64,000 nt of DNA from assembly GCF_003590795.1 (NCBI RefSeq), contig NZ_QYUL01000002.1, positions 62,001 through 126,000 of the forward strand, written 5' to 3'. The DNA is from Azospirillum cavernae. GTDB taxonomy: Bacteria > Pseudomonadota > Alphaproteobacteria > Azospirillales > Azospirillaceae. The notes beneath the pieces were generated by a model, which saw only the letters and a list, made by a program, of their open reading frames with translations, was not told where the DNA came from and ran no database searches. This document shows, piece after piece, positions 17,233-25,967 of the stretch (position 1 is the first letter of the stretch; the number at the start of each line of letters is the position of its first letter). The translations under genes were made by a program, and so were the position numbers.

Positions 17233-18867
17233 TCACTCCGCCGCTTGGGTTGGAAGGAACGCCGTGTCGGCGCGGGCCATCTCCGGGACGTTCGCGGCGA
17301 TGTGGGCGGCGGCCCACGGCGGCGAGACGCTGTTCCCGCACATCCCGATCTGCGCGGCCTTGCTGAAGGATCGACCGTCATGTCCGCAGTCGATGATGTA
17401 GCTGTTGGGAAAGCCCTGCGCTCGGAACAGTTCGCGCGGCGTCAGCATTCGCATGCCGATGTCCACGATCTGATAGGGATCTCCGTGCACAGTAACCAAG
17501 CCGAACCGGGCCTTGGTCGGGATGGTGTGCAGAGGCCCCCGGCAGTCCTGATCCTGGCCGCCCTCGCCGTAGTATTTCGTCAGGAAGGCGCGGATCTCGG
17601 CGACATGCCCGCCGCCCGCCGTCACGGTCGGCATGGGCTGGTCAGGGTGCAGGCCATCCCGGCAGGTGCCGTACAGCTTCATCAGGCTGGCCGCCGCCAA
17701 CATCTGGTGCGACCCGGTGTTGAGGATGGTGGAGGTTGGGCCATCGACATGATGACCGACGACGCCGGTGTTCTGCTGCACCATCCAAGGGACCACCAGG
17801 GTGAGGCCTGCCCCGGCGGCGGTGACGGTGTGGGTGGGCTGGTCAGCGCCGTTGAACGGTTTCTCGGCGTTCCGCATCGTCGCGAGATAGGGCGCGACCA
17901 CCGCGAATTCCCCGCCGTTGGCCGTGGTCACAGTGCGCAACGGTTCGTTGATCGCGTGCGCCCGGCTGTCTCCGCCGTGATGAGTGACGGGAATGATGAA
18001 AGGCTTGGCGTGGTCGATGACGTAACGCTTCAGTCCGGCAAAGATGCGTCGCATGGTGTTCGCCTCCAACGGGCGCTTGACCCGGAGCACGCGAGCCTCC
18101 TCCTTCGTCAGAAAGATGGAAGGGCACGGAATCGACCAATCGATGACGTCGTTGGCCGCCGTGCGATAGGGCTGCAACCGACCGGCCAACACCTCCGGAT
18201 CGTCGGGCGCGCCATGCGACGGCTCGGGCCAGATGATGGGACGCCCGTCGCACCGAGCAATGACCGCCAGGCGCTTGCGAATCGTCGGCGCGCCGTACTG
18301 GCTTGCCCGACTCACCCGCCATTCGACCCGATAGCCGAGACGCCGCAGTTCAGCGACCCAGGCGCGGAACGTCTCGCCCTTCTGGTCCGCGTCCGGATGG
18401 CCGTCGTCACGCAGCGGCCCCCAGGTCAGGAACTCCTCGACGTTCTCCACCATGATGACGCGCGGGCGGATGCGCTTGGGCAGTTTGGCGTAAGCCACCA
18501 CGATCCAAGCGAGATCCCGGATGTGCTTCTTGCGCGGGACGCCACCCTTGGCCTTGCTGAAGTGGGTGCAGTCCGGCGAGAACCAAGCAAAGCCGATGGG
18601 CCTTCCATCAGCGACCAACGCCGGTTCCGCTTGCCAGATGTTCTGGCACCAGTGCCGCGTGTCCGGATGGTTGACGGCGTGCATCGACACGGCGTCTTCG
18701 TTATGGTTCAGCGCCTCGTCCGGGCTGCGACCCAGGGCCATCTTGATGCCCTCGCAAGTCCCGCCGCCCCCGGCGAAGCCCACGACGATGATCTCGTCGT
18801 TGCTCGCTTCCCGGAAGGGCGTGCGCCGTGATCGGGTTGGCGGCAGTTCGAACAGCAATCCGTCCAT
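17233..18867 (-). CDS. DNA (cytosine-5) methyltransferase
   Basis: A 544-residue C5-methyltransferase. Motif I is FAGGGGTCEG (31-40). The catalytic cysteine is probably C100, in SPDCTHFSKAKG, a phage-type variant of the usual PCQ loop. The ENV motif is VENVEEF, and the C-terminal motifs are LFRAQGFP and GNSVSPPWA. It lies in the leftward early operon, 3 bp upstream of the ASCH-like gene, with no restriction endonuclease nearby. It therefore probably modifies phage DNA against host restriction or acts in regulation. Confidence 0.88.
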   Translation of the reverse strand: MDGLLFELPPTRSRRTPFREASNDEIIVVGFAGGGGTCEGIKMALGRSPDEALNHNEDAVSMHAVNHPDTRHWCQNIWQAEPALVADGRPIGFAWFSPDCTHFSKAKGGVPRKKHIRDLAWIVVAYAKLPKRIRPRVIMVENVEEFLTWGPLRDDGHPDADQKGETFRAWVAELRRLGYRVEWRVSRASQYGAPTIRKRLAVIARCDGRPIIWPEPSHGAPDDPEVLAGRLQPYRTAANDVIDWSIPCPSIFLTKEEARVLRVKRPLEANTMRRIFAGLKRYVIDHAKPFIIPVTHHGGDSRAHAINEPLRTVTTANGGEFAVVAPYLATMRNAEKPFNGADQPTHTVTAAGAGLTLVVPWMVQQNTGVVGHHVDGPTSTILNTGSHQMLAAASLMKLYGTCRDGLHPDQPMPTVTAGGGHVAEIRAFLTKYYGEGGQDQDCRGPLHTIPTKARFGLVTVHGDPYQIVDIGMRMLTPRELFRAQGFPNSYIIDCGHDGRSFSKAAQIGMCGNSVSPPWAAAHIAANVPEMARADTAFLPTQAAE

Positions 18868-18870
18868 CGT

Positions 18871-20034
18871 TCACTCCACGGCGTCGGGAGAATGGGCGGC
18901 TGGCGGCTGATCGCGCGGGATGACGATGAAGTTTGATGTGGCTCCCGTGGAGAGGGAGCGAACCGCATCACACAAGACCTCGTAGGCTTCGGCCACACGA
19001 CCGCGCTCAGCGGAGGGACTGAAGATGTCGCCGAACCCGAATAGTGTAGTGGCGCAGATTGCGACGCGCCGAAGCTGGTTGCCCTCCGTGACCAGCACTG
19101 ACATCCGGTCGCGTAGGGAGCGCGTCATGGCGGCGTCATAGCCAAGGGCTTCGTTTTCATTGGTTAGCGCCGCCGCCTGGGCAAGCGCCGCGTCGCGCTC
19201 GCCCCGGATCGCCTGGATAGCCTCGCGCATCGCCTCGTTGTCCTGCTCAACGCCGAGTTCTTCGGCAAGAGCGCCGATCACCCGGTCGAGAAGATCGAGG
19301 CTGTCTTTCCTTGTCTCACTGCTGTGGACCAACGACTTGACGCGACCGGCGAGGCTGCATTGATACGGTCCTTCCCAAGCAAGGGCTTTCGCGACTGCTG
19401 ACAATTCGGATCGTGACGCAAGAATTGTCAGGCGCGCGATCTCTGCCGCCTGCGCACTCCATCCGTTCCAACGTCGGCAAATCTCCGCGCGAATTTTCTC
19501 GCGCTCGGCTTCATTGCCATAATGCGGGCTGACGTCGAGGACGCGGACAAGGCCGCTTCGTTCTCCATTCCTGAAGTAAGGCGCGAAGATCGCCCCCATC
19601 TCCTCAAGGGTTTCAGGGGTTTCCAAGCTCTCCGGGACGCCGCCCTCGCCCTGGATCGAGGCGGGCGGGACGGCGGGAGTCACGAAATCCGCGACCATCT
19701 CTGCGCTGATGCCGGGGCCATCCAGACGATCCCGCGCTCCGGAAACCGCCGCCACCAGCGATTCCAGATTGTGCCGATGCATGCCGCAGGCCGTAACCTT
19801 GACCTGACACCAACGCGGTTCGAAGGGGCGGTAGTCGAGCTTGGCGCCTTGTTGGAACAGCGCGACGATGGCCTCGCCGGTTTCGCGGGAGGGAACGAAG
19901 AAAGCGCAGTCGTGGCGCAGATCGTCAGCGACACCGCCGCAGACCATGCAGGCGCCCCGGGACAGACCTATGCCGCGAGGGTCGGCCCGATAAAGGCGGC
20001 GCTCGTGCGTCATCGCGTTGTCAGCCATGGTCAT
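18871..20034 (-). CDS. Phage early protein of unknown function
   Basis: A 387-residue protein not recognised. The N-terminal part has a CxxC...DC cysteine cluster (ACMVCGGVADDLRHDC, about 28-44) and further cysteine/histidine residues near 77-88 (CQVKVTACGMHRH), which could bind zinc. Residues 240-305 look helical and coiled-coil prone. It lies between the ATPase-linked small gene and the methyltransferase, with near-zero spacing, so it is part of the leftward early operon. Alternative starts exist at residues 3 and 8. Confidence 0.6.
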   Translation of the reverse strand: MTMADNAMTHERRLYRADPRGIGLSRGACMVCGGVADDLRHDCAFFVPSRETGEAIVALFQQGAKLDYRPFEPRWCQVKVTACGMHRHNLESLVAAVSGARDRLDGPGISAEMVADFVTPAVPPASIQGEGGVPESLETPETLEEMGAIFAPYFRNGERSGLVRVLDVSPHYGNEAEREKIRAEICRRWNGWSAQAAEIARLTILASRSELSAVAKALAWEGPYQCSLAGRVKSLVHSSETRKDSLDLLDRVIGALAEELGVEQDNEAMREAIQAIRGERDAALAQAAALTNENEALGYDAAMTRSLRDRMSVLVTEGNQLRRVAICATTLFGFGDIFSPSAERGRVAEAYEVLCDAVRSLSTGATSNFIVIPRDQPPAAHSPDAVE

Positions 20035-20240
20035 CCCCTCCCCATCGCCAATTGGCCGAAGAAGTCGTCATGGTCCAGGCCAGACACCTCCATCGCATAG
20101 GCGAAGGCCGCGCCGTCCGGCAGATCGAGGGCGTCGGCCATGTCGAGGGCGTCACGGGCGCCGAGTCCCGCCGTCTTCGTTTCGATCACGGTGCGCCGCT
20201 CCCGGCGGCGCAGGCTGCTGCGGCTTCCCCTGGCCATCAC
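20031..20240 (-). CDS. Small phage protein of unknown function
   Basis: A 69-residue protein with a basic N-terminus (SRSSLRRRERR) and an acidic C-terminus rich in Asp and Ala (MADALDLPDGAAFAYAMEV). It overlaps both neighbours by 4 bp (ATGA junctions), which supports it as a translated operon member. Confidence 0.55.
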   Translation of the reverse strand: MMARGSRSSLRRRERRTVIETKTAGLGARDALDMADALDLPDGAAFAYAMEVSGLDHDDFFGQLAMGRG

Positions 20241-21961
20241 GCGGCCTCCTTCCGGCTCTTTGCAGCCAGCGCCTCGCCGAGCGGGCGGGCGATGCCGCCG
20301 TCGATCCAGTAGGCTCGGCCCATGCCGCGCACCTCCAGGTCCGGCACGACGTCGGGCGCGGAAAAGGTCATGCCGATCAGCGCGTCAATGCCGACGACGC
20401 GCAGCATCTTCAGCAAGCCGCCCCGGCCCTTTTGGTCGAGCACGTCGGCGCCGTCGAGGATGACCATCCCGCAGCCCTGCACCTGGGCGAGCGCCACCTG
20501 GAGCGTGGCGTAAACCCGGTATTGGTCGGAGGAGAGCTGCGGCCCCAGCCCGGCCAACTGCTCGTAGGGGCGTCCGTCGTGGGTGACGCCCATGTCCGCC
20601 TCGATCCGCACATCACGCCAGCCAGCGGCCTCGCACAGGGAGCGCAGCGGCCCGCCGTTGAAGGTGTCCAGCACCTTGACCAGTTTCGTCTTCTTCAGGC
20701 CGGTCGGGGCCATGATCGCCTGCATGGCGAGATTGACGGTCAGCAGCTTCGCGACGCGGTCGGCCTCGTCCTTGGCGGTCAGCGCCTTGAGCCGCGTCTC
20801 GGCGGTGGCGACGCGGGCGCGGATCGTGGCGACGTCATCGCCAGCGTCGCCGCTGGTCGCCTTTTCCCGCGCCTCCGCCAACTGGCGTTCGGCCTTTTGG
20901 GCATCCTGATAGGCGCTCTGGGCCATGGTCGCGGCCCGCTCGGCGGCGTCGTGCTCGCCCTTCAACCGCGAGAGTTTGCCGTCGGCGGACGCGATGGCGT
21001 CGCGGCGGCGCTTCAACTCGTCGGCGCCGATCACGTCGGCCTTCACCAGATGCTGGTTGGCCCCCGTGCGGTGGGACAGTTGGAGGGCGGCGTCGCAGCA
21101 GGGGCAGGTCAGTCCTGCGGCCTGGGCGGCGGGCGGCAGGGCGTCGCGCTCACGCTGAGCCTCGTTGTGGGCGGCGGTCAGCTTGGTCGCGGTCGTCCGC
21201 GCTTCGATGGACCGCTCCTTCAATTCGTCGATGTCGGCGCAGGCGGCGGCGAGCCGGTCGAGTTCCGCCTGTCCGACCGCCTGGGCGGCGACGGCGCGTT
21301 CCAACGTCTGCTTGGCCTCGCTGAGTTCGGCGGACAGGTCATCCGCCGACGCGTCGGCGAGATCCTCGGTCCAGCCCTCGGGCCGCCATGTCTTGACCTT
21401 CTCGGCCCCGAACTTGGTCCCCGCAGCGGCTTCCCACTGCGCCTTGAGGCGCGCGCCCTTGTCGGCGATGTCGGCGGCCTTGGCGTCCCACCCCTTCGCC
21501 TCGATGTCGTCCCAGACCTTGACGGCAATCTCCTCGGCGATGCTGACGTCGGTGCAGGCGGACACGAAGTCGTCGCGGTCGGGGGCCGTCTTCAGCAGGT
21601 CGCCCAACAGCTTGGCGCGGTCCTTCGCCGACAGGTCGAGCAGGCTCTCCAGCCCGGCGGCGATGGGCGACAGGGACAGCGGTTGCCCGGTGGTCGAGCG
21701 CTCGCATTTCGGCCACAGCGTCATGACGCTGGAATCGGCGCCCTGGTGGAAAGAGGCGGTGGCGGTCGAAGCGCCGTTGCGCACGAGAGCCTTGGCGTCC
21801 TTCTTGGCGAGACCGAACTGAAGCTGGCCGGTCAGCGCGGCGGCGGTCGCCTTCAGCACGCTCGACTTGCCCTGCGCGTTCTTGCCGGTGACGAGCACCA
21901 GCCCGCCGAGCAGGATGTCGGCGCGTTCGATCGCCTGGAAATCACGGATCTTGATCTGCAT
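20237..21961 (-). CDS. SbcC/RecF-like AAA ATPase with zinc-hook motif
   Basis: A 574-residue SMC-type ATPase. Walker A is GKNAQGKSS (26-34), long coiled-coil arms are interrupted by a CPCC zinc-hook motif (GLTCPCCDAAL), and the C-terminal half carries LSSDQYR (signature-like) and the Walker B GCGMVILDGAD. Such proteins act with nucleases in DNA-end processing or recombination. It sits in one operon with RecT and a Cas4-like nuclease, implying joint action on phage DNA. Confidence 0.8.
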   Translation of the reverse strand: MQIKIRDFQAIERADILLGGLVLVTGKNAQGKSSVLKATAAALTGQLQFGLAKKDAKALVRNGASTATASFHQGADSSVMTLWPKCERSTTGQPLSLSPIAAGLESLLDLSAKDRAKLLGDLLKTAPDRDDFVSACTDVSIAEEIAVKVWDDIEAKGWDAKAADIADKGARLKAQWEAAAGTKFGAEKVKTWRPEGWTEDLADASADDLSAELSEAKQTLERAVAAQAVGQAELDRLAAACADIDELKERSIEARTTATKLTAAHNEAQRERDALPPAAQAAGLTCPCCDAALQLSHRTGANQHLVKADVIGADELKRRRDAIASADGKLSRLKGEHDAAERAATMAQSAYQDAQKAERQLAEAREKATSGDAGDDVATIRARVATAETRLKALTAKDEADRVAKLLTVNLAMQAIMAPTGLKKTKLVKVLDTFNGGPLRSLCEAAGWRDVRIEADMGVTHDGRPYEQLAGLGPQLSSDQYRVYATLQVALAQVQGCGMVILDGADVLDQKGRGGLLKMLRVVGIDALIGMTFSAPDVVPDLEVRGMGRAYWIDGGIARPLGEALAAKSRKEAA

Positions 21962-21987
21962 GGGGGAATCCTCCGGTGGGCGGGTGG

Positions 21988-23097
21988 TCAGGTGGCGGCG
22001 AAAAGGTCTTCGTCATCGTCGTCGCTGGCGGGCGACGCCGGGGCGGCGCGCTGGGCCTGCGCCGTTTCGCCCTCGATCACCACGCCGGTGTCGGGATCGT
22101 AGGGGGTGGCGGTCTGCGCCTGTTTGGGTTCGGGCTTGGGCTTGGCGGCGGGCTTGGGGTCCGCCTTCGGCTTGGTGGTCGCGGGATTCTGCGGCGCGGA
22201 TTCGTCGTCAACCTCAGAACCCTCGGGGCTATCACCCTCGTCGGACTCGCCATCTTCTCCGCTGGGCAAGACGGTGAAATCGCCATCGAGCACCCGGTCG
22301 AGGCCCTGGGTTTCACCCCCCTCGGCCCGACCGTCGAGCGCGACGGCGCTCGCCAGTTCGATGGAACTCGGCAGATATTTCGTCAAACGGCGGATGACCG
22401 TCTTCTTGCCCATCTCCTCGTAGTTGCTGATCCAGGGCGTGTTGGTCTTGTTGTAGCGGTTGGCGGTTTGGTAGCCCTGCGACCCGTCGCGGACGGCGTT
22501 GATTTCGGCGACCGACATGAATTCGAACTGCACCCCGCCGCCCTTCAGTTTGGCGACGGCATAGAAGCCGGTGATTTTCCCCCGGTCGCCGCGCAGAAAC
22601 GGCTTGTGCACGATCTGGTCGGCGGTGCCGTAATCAATGTCGAACTCGTCGCGCTCATGCACCACGCGAGCGGACAGGCTTTCGATCTGGCCGGATCGGC
22701 GCGCCAGATCGATCAGGCCCTTGTAGCCGACGATGATCTGCACCTCGGTCGTCTGCTTGCGACGGTTCTCGAAGGGGATCAGGTAGATGTGACCCTGCGG
22801 CGTGTTCGGCTCCAAGCCCATCTGGGCGCAGACGACGACCGAACCGAACAGGCTCTCGATGGTGCAGTCCATCAGTTTGGGCGTGGTGCGCAGCGCGCCG
22901 AGCGCGATCTTCATCATGCGCTCGGGCGTCATGTGGGCCGGAAGCAGGGCCTTCAGCGTCTCCTTGTTGGCGTTGAAGAAGCTGGCGACGGTGCCGCCGC
23001 CCGCCTGCTTGGCGACCAGTTTACCGGCGCGGCGGATGTCTTCGGGCGCGCGGGCGGAGGCGAGCGGCGGGCGTTCCTGTTGTTCGGTGGCGGCCAT
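21988..23097 (-). CDS. recT: RecT-family single-strand annealing protein
   Basis: A 369-residue protein starting at the ATG at 23097 (MAATEQQERPP); the open frame to 23376 is not coding. Core RecT motifs are LFGSVVVCAQMGLEPNTPQG, IVGYKGLIDLARRSG and KKTVIRRLTKYLP. The last 110 residues are low-complexity and acidic, rich in Pro, Lys and Glu, ending DDDDEDLFAAT, a tail like those that contact SSB or partner proteins. It anneals single-stranded DNA during phage recombination, using ends resected by the adjacent nuclease. Confidence 0.9.
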   Translation of the reverse strand: MAATEQQERPPLASARAPEDIRRAGKLVAKQAGGGTVASFFNANKETLKALLPAHMTPERMMKIALGALRTTPKLMDCTIESLFGSVVVCAQMGLEPNTPQGHIYLIPFENRRKQTTEVQIIVGYKGLIDLARRSGQIESLSARVVHERDEFDIDYGTADQIVHKPFLRGDRGKITGFYAVAKLKGGGVQFEFMSVAEINAVRDGSQGYQTANRYNKTNTPWISNYEEMGKKTVIRRLTKYLPSSIELASAVALDGRAEGGETQGLDRVLDGDFTVLPSGEDGESDEGDSPEGSEVDDESAPQNPATTKPKADPKPAAKPKPEPKQAQTATPYDPDTGVVIEGETAQAQRAAPASPASDDDDEDLFAAT

Positions 23098-23105
23098 GGT
23101 GTGAT

Positions 23106-23963
23106 TCACTCCTCGACGGCGGCGTGCTCGCGGCAGAAGTCGGTCCCGTGGGCGGGGCACCACTTTGCGGAGCAGAGTTTGGAAGACGGGTTGGCGACGA
23201 ACGCCCAGGGATCGCCGGGCAGGAGGTGACGCTCCATGTCGCCGCTGCGGAAGGTGGCCAGATCGCTCTCGATGTGGCGCAGCACGTTCACAGCAGCGGT
23301 CTCGGCGATGGAGACGTCGTAGCGGTAGGTCACAGCGTCCGGCTGCGGCTTCTTCAGCGGCACGCGCGGAATCCAATCGACCACGGCGTCGGTGACGTCG
23401 ATGGCGTTGGAGCGGGCGAGCAGGCTGTAGCTGCCGATCTGGGGGGCGTGCATGCCCATGACCTTGCCGCCCTTCAGGTCGCGCACCCGGCCCGGCTCGC
23501 GGGCGATCACGTCGGATTGGCCCGTGAGGACGATGGCGGGCGAGACCTGCGCCTCCAGCCGCTCTTCGACGATCAACGGATCGACCATGGGAGCGACCTG
23601 ATGGCGGTAGACCTGCACCATGCGGGCGACCTGCAATTCCGCCTCGTTCAGGACAGGCGTCTCCTTGTCCCAGGTGATGCCTTGATTGACGGCGTTGCGC
23701 AGCTCCTCGACGGCGGCGTCGGTCGCCACGTTGAGCGGCGGCAGATTGCCGTTCGCGGCCTTCTCCTTGAGGATCATCGCGGCGGCGGCGTGCACGCCCG
23801 TGCCGACGGCGGCGCCGACGTTGGACGGCAAGCTGCGCAGCGTGTAGCCAGCGGCTTCGATTTCGCGCGGAAAGAGCTTGGTGGCGGCGCGGCGCGGGCA
23901 GTCCGGGTAGCCCGACAGGGATGAAGAGCGGACGAGGACGGAGGCGTAGGTGGGGGCGTTCAT
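23106..23963 (-). CDS. PD-(D/E)XK nuclease with Fe-S-type cysteines (Cas4/RecB-like)
   Basis: A 285-residue nuclease. The catalytic residues are probably D151 (LTGQSDVI), D162 and K164 (RDLKGG), with Q175 in the QIGSYS motif. C22 in the N-terminus and C264, C269 and C277 near the end (LCSAKWCPAHGTDFC) match the split four-cysteine iron-sulphur arrangement of AddB and Cas4. It lies directly upstream of recT and is most likely the exonuclease partner that supplies single strands. No CRISPR array is present, so a Cas role is not supported. Confidence 0.82.
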   Translation of the reverse strand: MNAPTYASVLVRSSSLSGYPDCPRRAATKLFPREIEAAGYTLRSLPSNVGAAVGTGVHAAAAMILKEKAANGNLPPLNVATDAAVEELRNAVNQGITWDKETPVLNEAELQVARMVQVYRHQVAPMVDPLIVEERLEAQVSPAIVLTGQSDVIAREPGRVRDLKGGKVMGMHAPQIGSYSLLARSNAIDVTDAVVDWIPRVPLKKPQPDAVTYRYDVSIAETAAVNVLRHIESDLATFRSGDMERHLLPGDPWAFVANPSSKLCSAKWCPAHGTDFCREHAAVEE

Positions 23964-23964
23964 C

Positions 23965-24609
23965 TCACACCGCCTCCGCCAGCGAGGTCGCGTAGGGCGA
24001 CGGTTCCTTCACCGCGTCGCCCTGGATCGCGAACCACACCGCCTTGACGCCCATGACGTCGATCATGGCGTTGTGCGCGCCGGACAGCGGCTTGCCGGTG
24101 AAGAACTGGTAGGCCTCGGCCAGCTTGGGCGGCTTGTGCGACCGACCGCGCCCGGCGGCGACCATCTTCTCCGTGGGCGGCAGCTTCACGATGGGCGTGG
24201 ACAGGATTTGGGTGCAGGCGGCGGGGCCAGCCTTCCAATCGTCGGGGTCGCAAATGCCGCCGAACCGCTTGAGGCCGATCCGCAGGATCCGCGCGTCGAA
24301 GCTCTCGTTGTGGGCGATGCGGACGGACGCCCGGCGCCACAGAGCGGCGAAGGCGGAGAGCGCGACCGGCTCGGCCACCCCCCCCTGTTCGGCCCGCTCC
24401 ATGGTGATGCCGGTCAGGGCCTGGAGGTCATCCGGGATGGTCCAGCCGTCGGGGCGCACCAGCAGGTCAAGGCTGGCCAGCTTGTTGCCCGCTTCGTCGG
24501 TCAGCAGCGCGGCGATCTGGGTGATGTGCGGCTGCGCCGGATCCTCCGAGGGCAGGCCCCAGTTCGGGAAACCCGTGGTCTCGGTGTCGTAGAACAGAAG
24601 GGTTTTCAT
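23965..24609 (-). CDS. DnaQ-like 3'-5' exonuclease (DEDD family)
   Basis: A 214-residue protein. Motif ExoI is LLFYDTETTG (D8, E10), ExoII is ASVRIAHNESFDARIL, and the ExoIII-type region is GAHNAMIDVMGVKAVW. It is abutted 1 bp downstream by the PD-(D/E)XK nuclease gene and would trim 3' ends in phage replication or recombination. Its ATG overlaps the TGA that ends the original frame of the upstream small gene. Confidence 0.85.
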   Translation of the reverse strand: MKTLLFYDTETTGFPNWGLPSEDPAQPHITQIAALLTDEAGNKLASLDLLVRPDGWTIPDDLQALTGITMERAEQGGVAEPVALSAFAALWRRASVRIAHNESFDARILRIGLKRFGGICDPDDWKAGPAACTQILSTPIVKLPPTEKMVAAGRGRSHKPPKLAEAYQFFTGKPLSGAHNAMIDVMGVKAVWFAIQGDAVKEPSPYATSLAEAV

Positions 24610-24823
24610 GCGCGGTTCTCCTCGTTCCAGCCCTCTTCCAGGGCGGCGATGGCGTTGTCGATGTCGGGGCGCTCTCCAGCACGCCCACGATGAAGCGGGC
24701 GAGCCGGTTGTGATGCTCGGGGTGGTCGGACGAGAGGCCGGTGATCAGCAGGGCCTTGCCGTCGCGATGGATGATCGTGCCGAGGGCGCTGTCGTCGGAT
24801 TCGGTCAGGGTGTAGGTCGCCAT
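24606..24823 (-). pseudogene. Small early phage gene with an apparent 2-bp frameshift
   Basis: From the ATG at 24823 the frame encodes about 50 natural-looking residues (MATYTLTESDDSALGT to RFIVGVLE). It then passes a CTCTC run (24672-24676), after which the reading frame becomes a shadow over the exonuclease gene. Two bases away, the frame continues as RPDIDNAIAALEEGWNEENR and stops in a TGA overlapping the exonuclease ATG. The intact ancestor was therefore about 72 residues and translationally coupled. The function is unknown. Confidence 0.5.
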
Positions 24824-24825
24824 GG

Positions 24826-25206
24826 TCAGGCGTGACCCTGGACGCGGCTTGAGGCCCATGTCGGTCGTCCGTCGTTCGGGATGGTCAGGCCGCTGCCCAA
24901 CAGCGCGGCGTGGACGGGGCGATGATCCTGCCGGGCAAGGCCGGAGATGTCGGAAAAGCCCCAGTCGATCAGCCCCTCGATCAGGCTGACCACGCGGACG
25001 GCGGCGGACTGCGTCTCGCTGCGCCCGAGCATCGCGCCGGTGGGCAGGTGCGTCAGAACCCAGCAAGTCGGATCAGCGCGGTGAATCCCAAAATGCTGGC
25101 GGACAACGCCATCGACGCGTTGTGAGCCGGTGATGGTCGCGATGCTGTAGGAGACGACCTCCCAATCGTCACGCCCGGTGACGTCGGTGTTCAGGGGGGT
25201 GGGCAT
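24826..25206 (-). CDS. Early phage protein of unknown function
   Basis: A 126-residue protein in the leftward operon, 2 bp before the frameshifted small gene. It opens MPTPLNTDVTGRDDWEVVSY and contains HLPTGAMLGRSETQSAAVRV and EGLIDWGFSDISGLARQDH. No family is recognised and it has no membrane segment. Spacing and lack of overlap with other genes support it as real. Confidence 0.6.
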   Translation of the reverse strand: MPTPLNTDVTGRDDWEVVSYSIATITGSQRVDGVVRQHFGIHRADPTCWVLTHLPTGAMLGRSETQSAAVRVVSLIEGLIDWGFSDISGLARQDHRPVHAALLGSGLTIPNDGRPTWASSRVQGHA

Positions 25207-25212
25207 GGTTCC

Positions 25213-25464
25213 TCACTCCGCAGCCGTCGGCGCGCGCCGGGTCGGCGATTCAAATTCAGCGTCCGGGTCGATGTCGGCGAGCAGCCCGTCGATGTCGCTT
25301 TCCAGATCGGCCACGGCGTCGCGCAGCGCGGCGATGGAGGGCTTCAGCGCCGGGAAGAGGCGTCCGTCTTGACCGGCCACATCCACGGCTTCGCCGATCA
25401 CCGCGCCGATGCTGCTCCGCAGCCGACGCAGGTCCAGCGCGTCCTCTTCTCGGCGGGCGTCCAT
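25213..25464 (-). CDS. Small acidic early phage protein
   Basis: An 83-residue protein with a strongly acidic and alanine-rich sequence (LESDIDGLLADIDPDAEFES near the end), predicted mostly helical. It overlaps the upstream gene's stop by one base. The function is unknown. Confidence 0.5.
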   Translation of the reverse strand: MDARREEDALDLRRLRSSIGAVIGEAVDVAGQDGRLFPALKPSIAALRDAVADLESDIDGLLADIDPDAEFESPTRRAPTAAE

Positions 25465-25703
25465 CAGGCGGCGCGGGCGGCGGCCTGAACGGGCGTCACG
25501 CGGTCCAGCGCGTAGCAGCCCCGGACGCCGACCAGGAAAAGCACCGGGCTATGGCCGCCGAGCACATAGGCGTCGCTGGCCGCTTTCGTGGTGACGAGAC
25601 GACCGTCATCCAGGCGGACGGTGACGTCGGCGCCGATGCCGTGCTTGGAATTCCAGGCCTCGACCTGCGCCTGGATCTGAGAAAGCGTTTTGGGCTTGCG
25701 CAT
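25464..25703 (-). CDS. Small early phage protein of unknown function
   Basis: A 79-residue protein; the ATG at 25703 has AGGAAC upstream. It starts MRKPKTLSQIQAQVEAWN and continues with VTVRLDDGRLVTTKAASDA, suggesting an N-terminal helix and a small beta domain. It is the first gene after the hairpin leader at 25847-25910. Confidence 0.5.
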   Translation of the reverse strand: MRKPKTLSQIQAQVEAWNSKHGIGADVTVRLDDGRLVTTKAASDAYVLGGHSPVLFLVGVRGCYALDRVTPVQAAARAA

Positions 25704-25846
25704 GAGGGGTTCCTCGTTCGCTGGAATGGGGCGAGGGAACCGGCCATCCATCTCAGGCGCCGACGCCGACCACGGGCCGCGCCTTGGTCCTGCCTGTGCA
25801 GTTTTCCCGGCCCGGCTGACTTGTCGCGGTTCCCTCTAACGCCTCA

Positions 25847-25910
25847 AGCCCCACCCGTGAGGGTAAGGGGCTGGAAATGATGCCGCCGGGCCGGGGGTGA
25901 ACCCGGCGGC
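25847..25910. repeat. Two consecutive hairpins in the leader region of the leftward early operon
   Basis: AGCCCC/GGGGCT with inner ACCC/GGGT (25847-25872) is followed by GCCGCCGGG (25882-25890) paired with CCCGGCGGC (25902-25910). Both lie in a 264-bp gene-free gap (25704-25967) between the first and second genes of the operon. They could be an attenuator, terminator or antitermination site. Nothing else is seen in the gap. Confidence 0.4.
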
Positions 25911-25967
25911 AAGTTTCGGGAGGAAACGCCCCACGGGGCGGGTGGACGCGGCGCGGGGCCGCGAAGC

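Noticed and set aside
20018..22102. A 694-residue rightward frame antisense to the SbcC-like ATPase
   Set aside because: Low-complexity Gly/Arg/Leu sequence, no start signal; the opposite strand has Walker and zinc-hook motifs.
23106..23963. CRISPR-associated role for the Cas4-like nuclease
   Set aside because: No CRISPR array and no cas1, cas2 or effector genes; the neighbour is recT, so phage recombination explains it.
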